NCBI GenBank assembly: GCA_009780285.1
Contig: WRAL01000052.1
Location: 1-7,964, forward strand
Length of the DNA stretch: 7,964 nt
Origin: Treponema sp.
GTDB taxonomy: Bacteria; Spirochaetota; Spirochaetia; Treponematales; Breznakiellaceae
Direction of reading: 5' to 3'
Below are positions 5,506 to 7,964 of the stretch, one piece after another. Below the pieces are notes generated by a model. That model saw nothing but the letters and a program-made list of their open reading frames with translations, did not search any database and was not told the DNA's origin. Position numbers and translations under genes: made by a program. The first letter of the stretch is position 1. The number at the start of each line of letters is the position of its first letter.

Positions 5506-5632
5506 CCCCGCCATGAATGGCGGGCTATGTTGTTTTGGTAAGGTATCAGGGCTTAATACCTTTTTAACGCCCTAAAGGGCGGGGTATTAAACCCTTCGCT
5601 GACAATAAAACGAATAGAAAAAAGGAGCGAGA
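5506..5632 (+). promoter_or_regulatory. Structured 5' leader with mutually exclusive hairpins
   Basis: Hairpin A pairs AAGGTAT (5540-5546) with ATACCTT (5556-5562) and is followed by Ts to 5565, like a weak terminator. Hairpin B pairs GGG-C-TTAATACC (5549-5560) with GGTATTAA-A-CCC (5583-5594), 11 of 12 positions, and takes the ATACC segment away from hairpin A. Inside B lies a small stem, CGCCCT (5568-5573) with AGGGCG (5576-5581). CCCCGCC (5506-5512) could also pair with GGCGGGG (5578-5584). The layout allows an attenuation-type switch, but it may equally be a decayed palindromic repeat of the form TTAATACC...GGTATTAA. No known riboswitch class is recognised. The leader ends with AAAGGAG (5621-5627), a strong ribosome binding site five bases before ATG 5633. 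Confidence 0.4.
5507..5524 (+). terminator. Short GC-rich hairpin, possible operon terminator or 5' stem-loop
   Basis: CCCGCCAT (5507-5514) pairs with ATGGCGGG (5517-5524) around a two-base loop. AACAAC before and GTTGTT after could extend the stem with a bulge, and TTTT follows at 5533-5536. It could end transcripts of the upstream operon. It would also be the first structure of the DUF4954 transcript, where a 5' stem-loop could protect the RNA. The T-tract is too far from the stem for a confident terminator. Confidence 0.4.
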
Positions 5633-7753
5633 ATGCCGGCCATCGATCTTCATGGCTACGATTTTATCCCCAAGGAATTTCTGCCGCCCGGCAAGGACGA
5701 ATACTGGCTGCGCGATTCCCTTTACCCCGCGCCCAAAGCCTGGCGCGCGCTTCGCGCAGAGGAAATAGCCGAGCTTGAAAGGCGCGCGAATTATTGCCGC
5801 GACTGGAGCCGCGTGCTTGTGCGCGATCCCTTCGATCCCGGCCTTGTTCGCGGCTGCTCGTTTTACGGCCTTGTAAGGCTCGGCGCCCTTCGCGACCGCC
5901 TCCTTCGCCACCACGACTTTCAGGCGCCGGCCGGAATAAGGAACAGCGCCATCGTCTCCTGCGACATTGGCGACGACGTGTCGATCCAGGACTGCGCGCT
6001 TATCTCGCATTACGTGATCGGCGACCTCTGCATCCTTTCGCGCGTTGACGAGATGCAGGCGACCAACCACGCCAAGTTCGGCAACGGCGCGCTCAAGGAC
6101 GGCGAGGACGAGGAAGTGCGCGTTACCATCGACGTGATGAACGAGGCCGGCGGCCGCGCGATCCTTCCCTTCGACGAGATGCTGCCGGCCGACGCTTTTT
6201 TGTGGGCCGCCTATCGCGACGACGAAAAGCTGGTCGCCGCGCTCGCGCGCATAACGCAGGAGCGCTACGGCGGCAAGCGCGGCGCATACGGAACGGTGGG
6301 AAGCCGCGCCGTGATAAAAAGCTGCGCGATCATAAAGGACGCGGCCATAGGCGAGCGCGCCTATATCAAAGGCGCCAACAAGCTGAAAAACATTACAATT
6401 CTTTCGTCCGAGGAAGAGCCAACGCAAATTGGCGAGGGAGTGGAGCTTGTCAACGGCATTGTCGGTTTTGGCTGCCGCGTTTTTTACGGCGCCAAGGCCG
6501 TGCGCTTTGTCATGGGCAGGAACTGCGGCCTTAAATACGGCGCGCGCCTGATTCATTCCGTGCTGGGGGACAATTCCACGGTTTCCTGCTGCGAAATTCT
6601 TAACAATCTTATTTTCCCCATGCACGAACAGCACCACAACAACTCGTTTTTGATCGCCAGCCTTGTTCAGGGCATGTCCAACATGGCGGCCGCCGCGACG
6701 ATTGGCTCGAACCACAACAGCCGCGCCAACGACGGCGAGATTCGCGCGGGGCGCGGCTTTTGGCCCGGCCTTGCCGTGTCGCTCAAGCATTCAAGCCGTT
6801 TCGCATCTTACGCGCTTATAGCCAAGGGCGAGTACCCGGCCGAACTTAATATCGCCATGCCGTTTTCGCTTATTAGCAACAATGTTCATAAAAATAGGCT
6901 GGAGCTTATGCCCGCGTATTTCTGGATACACAACCTATATGCGCTGCAGCGCAATTCATGGAAGGTGCTGCGCAGGGACAAGCGCGCGATCAAGGCCCAG
7001 CATGTCGAGACCGACTACCTTGCGCCCGATACCGTCGAGGAAATAATTTCGGCGATCGCCGCGCTGGAAGGCTGGCTTGCCAAGGCCGGAGTGTCCAACG
7101 ACGACGAGCGCGTCCGCGCCATTCCATGCCGGGGCCTTGAACGCGGCAAAAGAAGTCAGGCGATCCTGCGCCCGCTTGAGGGCCTTGCCGCGTACAAACA
7201 AATGCTAAGATGGTACGCGGCGAAAACGATAGTAGCGTTCCTGGACTCAAGGCCGGATCTGGACTACGCTCGCCTTGCCGCGCTTTTCCCGGCCGGGGAG
7301 GAAAGGATCAAGGAATGGGTAAACATGGGCGGGCAGATCGCGCCGGCCTTTAGGGTTGACAAGCTGCGCAGGGAAATTGGGGAAGGGAAAATCGCGAGCT
7401 GGGACGCGATCCACGGCGCGTACCGCGAATGGCGCGAGGCCTACGCCCAGGACAAGGCGCGCCATGCGCTGGCCGTTTTTTCCCTGCTTAACGCGCAGGC
7501 CGAACTTCAGGGCGCGCCTCTTCTGCGCGCCGAGCTTGCCGCGTCAATCGAGACAAGCGCGGAAATCTGTCGGCGCATTTACGAGACGCGCGCGAAGGAT
7601 TTTCGCAATTCCTTTAAAAAAATAACTTTTCGCAACGAGCGGGAGATGGAGATGGTTCTTGGAAAGCCGGGCGACGATCCTTTCGTGCGCCACTCCTTCG
7701 AGGAAGCCGGGCTTTATGAAGAAATGTCGCGCAGGGCGATCTCAAGGCTCTAG
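5633..7753 (+). CDS. DUF4954 family protein with left-handed beta-helix repeats
   Basis: The protein has 706 residues, near the size I recall for DUF4954, a family without established function. No signal peptide or membrane helix is seen, so it is probably cytoplasmic. Two blocks carry hexapeptide-like repeats expected to fold as a left-handed beta-helix, as in nucleotidyl- and acyltransferases: about residues 100-150 (IRNSAIVSCDIGDDVSIQD onward) and 218-360 (VGSRAVIKSCAIIKDAAIGE onward). The segment around 360-420 (GSNHNSRANDGEIRAGRGFW, then KHSSRFASYALIAKGEYPAE) looks like the family's signature, with conserved His and Asn residues that could form an active site. The remaining C-terminal 280 residues are mainly helical. 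A sugar-nucleotide or acyltransferase-like role is plausible by fold only. The start has a strong AAAGGAG site. The stop TAG is formed by TA plus the first base of the adjacent miniature element. Confidence 0.8.
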   Translation: MPAIDLHGYDFIPKEFLPPGKDEYWLRDSLYPAPKAWRALRAEEIAELERRANYCRDWSRVLVRDPFDPGLVRGCSFYGLVRLGALRDRLLRHHDFQAPAGIRNSAIVSCDIGDDVSIQDCALISHYVIGDLCILSRVDEMQATNHAKFGNGALKDGEDEEVRVTIDVMNEAGGRAILPFDEMLPADAFLWAAYRDDEKLVAALARITQERYGGKRGAYGTVGSRAVIKSCAIIKDAAIGERAYIKGANKLKNITILSSEEEPTQIGEGVELVNGIVGFGCRVFYGAKAVRFVMGRNCGLKYGARLIHSVLGDNSTVSCCEILNNLIFPMHEQHHNNSFLIASLVQGMSNMAAAATIGSNHNSRANDGEIRAGRGFWPGLAVSLKHSSRFASYALIAKGEYPAELNIAMPFSLISNNVHKNRLELMPAYFWIHNLYALQRNSWKVLRRDKRAIKAQHVETDYLAPDTVEEIISAIAALEGWLAKAGVSNDDERVRAIPCRGLERGKRSQAILRPLEGLAAYKQMLRWYAAKTIVAFLDSRPDLDYARLAALFPAGEERIKEWVNMGGQIAPAFRVDKLRREIGEGKIASWDAIHGAYREWREAYAQDKARHALAVFSLLNAQAELQGAPLLRAELAASIETSAEICRRIYETRAKDFRNSFKKITFRNEREMEMVLGKPGDDPFVRHSFEEAGLYEEMSRRAISRL

Positions 7754-7856
7754 TGTTCCGGAATATTCAAATGACGGTATGCAGGTTGAGGTAATTCCTT
7801 GCCCGGCAAGGAATTACCGAACGTTGCGATTTAGCAAACCGAATATTCCGGAACAC
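7753..7856. mobile_element. Miniature inverted-repeat element, copy 1
   Basis: A 104-bp element bounded by perfect 16-bp terminal inverted repeats, GTGTTCCGGAATATTC (7753-7768) and its complement (7841-7856). The centre holds a palindrome with 14-bp arms and a one-base loop: GGTAATTCCTTGCC (7790-7803), C, and 7805-7818. TA precedes it and CA follows. TA target duplication, short length and lack of coding capacity fit a MITE mobilised by an IS630/Tc1-mariner transposase; no such gene is present. A hairpin-forming transcription end for the upstream gene is a possible secondary role. Confidence 0.7.
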
Positions 7857-7858
7857 CA

Positions 7859-7962
7859 GTGTTCCGGAATATTCAAATGACGGTATGCAGGTTGAGGTAA
7901 TTCCTTGCCCGGCAAGGAATTATCGAACGTTGCGATTTAGCAAACCGAATATTCCGGAACAC
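7859..7962. mobile_element. Miniature inverted-repeat element, copy 2
   Basis: It matches copy 1 at 103 of 104 positions and in the same orientation, 106 bases further on. Its 16-bp terminal repeats are intact (7859-7874 and 7947-7962). The single difference, T at 7923 instead of C at 7817, lies in the central palindrome and turns a G-C pair into a G-T pair. CA (7857-7858) separates the copies and TA (7963-7964) follows, ending the window. With the flanking TA included, the outermost ends form an 18-bp perfect inverted repeat (7751-7768 and 7947-7964). Confidence 0.7.
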
Positions 7963-7964
7963 TA

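Noticed and set aside
5564..6790. A 408-codon open frame on the minus strand opposite the DUF4954 gene
   Set aside because: It is a codon-bias shadow of a well-supported gene. Its composition, rich in Ala, Val, Arg and His, resembles no known protein.
7659..7880. A 73-codon frame running from the DUF4954 gene into the miniature elements
   Set aside because: It is out of frame with the real gene, lacks a ribosome binding site and reads through terminal inverted repeats.

Overview
The window is GC-rich bacterial DNA, probably from a spirochaete of the Treponema group. Four things point there, none of them decisive. The last gene encodes a DUF4954-type protein, a family I associate with spirochaetes and Bacteroidota. 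The lipoproteins include one with a relaxed, spirochaete-style lipobox. The promoters have classical TATAAT/TATAGT -10 boxes and there are purine-rich ribosome binding sites, both of which argue against Bacteroidota. A GC-rich genome would fit free-living or insect-gut treponeme relatives better than the host pathogens.

Layout. Positions 1-997 (minus strand) hold the first 332 codons of an exported lipoprotein with a possible papain-fold protease motif; the window edge cuts it. Positions 998-1657 are a 660-base divergent intergenic region. It contains a perfect 15-bp-stem palindrome, an array of about six short palindromes repeated every 31-32 bases, and a mosaic of nested inverted repeats with two 11-bp-stem hairpins. 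A sigma70-type promoter then drives a rightward gene (1658-2428) for a membrane-anchored LuxR-type HTH regulator. A 250-base gap with one hairpin precedes a near-consensus promoter (2603-2631) and a tight four-gene operon (2682-5465): a small four-helix membrane protein, a MutT-like Nudix hydrolase, an SH3-domain lipoprotein and an S41 protease lipoprotein. The genes abut or overlap throughout, so they are probably co-transcribed and translationally coupled. A second strong promoter with an extended -10 (5471-5499) starts a structured 130-base leader with competing hairpins, followed by the 706-residue DUF4954 protein (5633-7753).

The DUF4954 stop codon lies in the edge of the last feature: two nearly identical 104-bp elements with perfect 16-bp terminal inverted repeats and a central 14-bp-stem palindrome. 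They are flanked and separated by the dinucleotides TA, CA and TA. They look like a tandem pair of miniature transposable elements of the TA-targeting (IS630/Tc1-mariner) kind. The window ends on the last base of this structure, so it may be a contig that broke at a multicopy repeat.

How it fits together. The operon combines cell-envelope functions (an inner-membrane protein, an SH3 lipoprotein and a lipoprotein protease) with a nucleotide-sanitising enzyme. The membrane-bound regulator just upstream could sense an envelope signal. The palindrome array beside it is the most likely place for a regulator to bind, but nothing in the sequence proves that link. The most unusual signals are the helically phased palindrome array, the leader of the DUF4954 gene and the tandem miniature elements.
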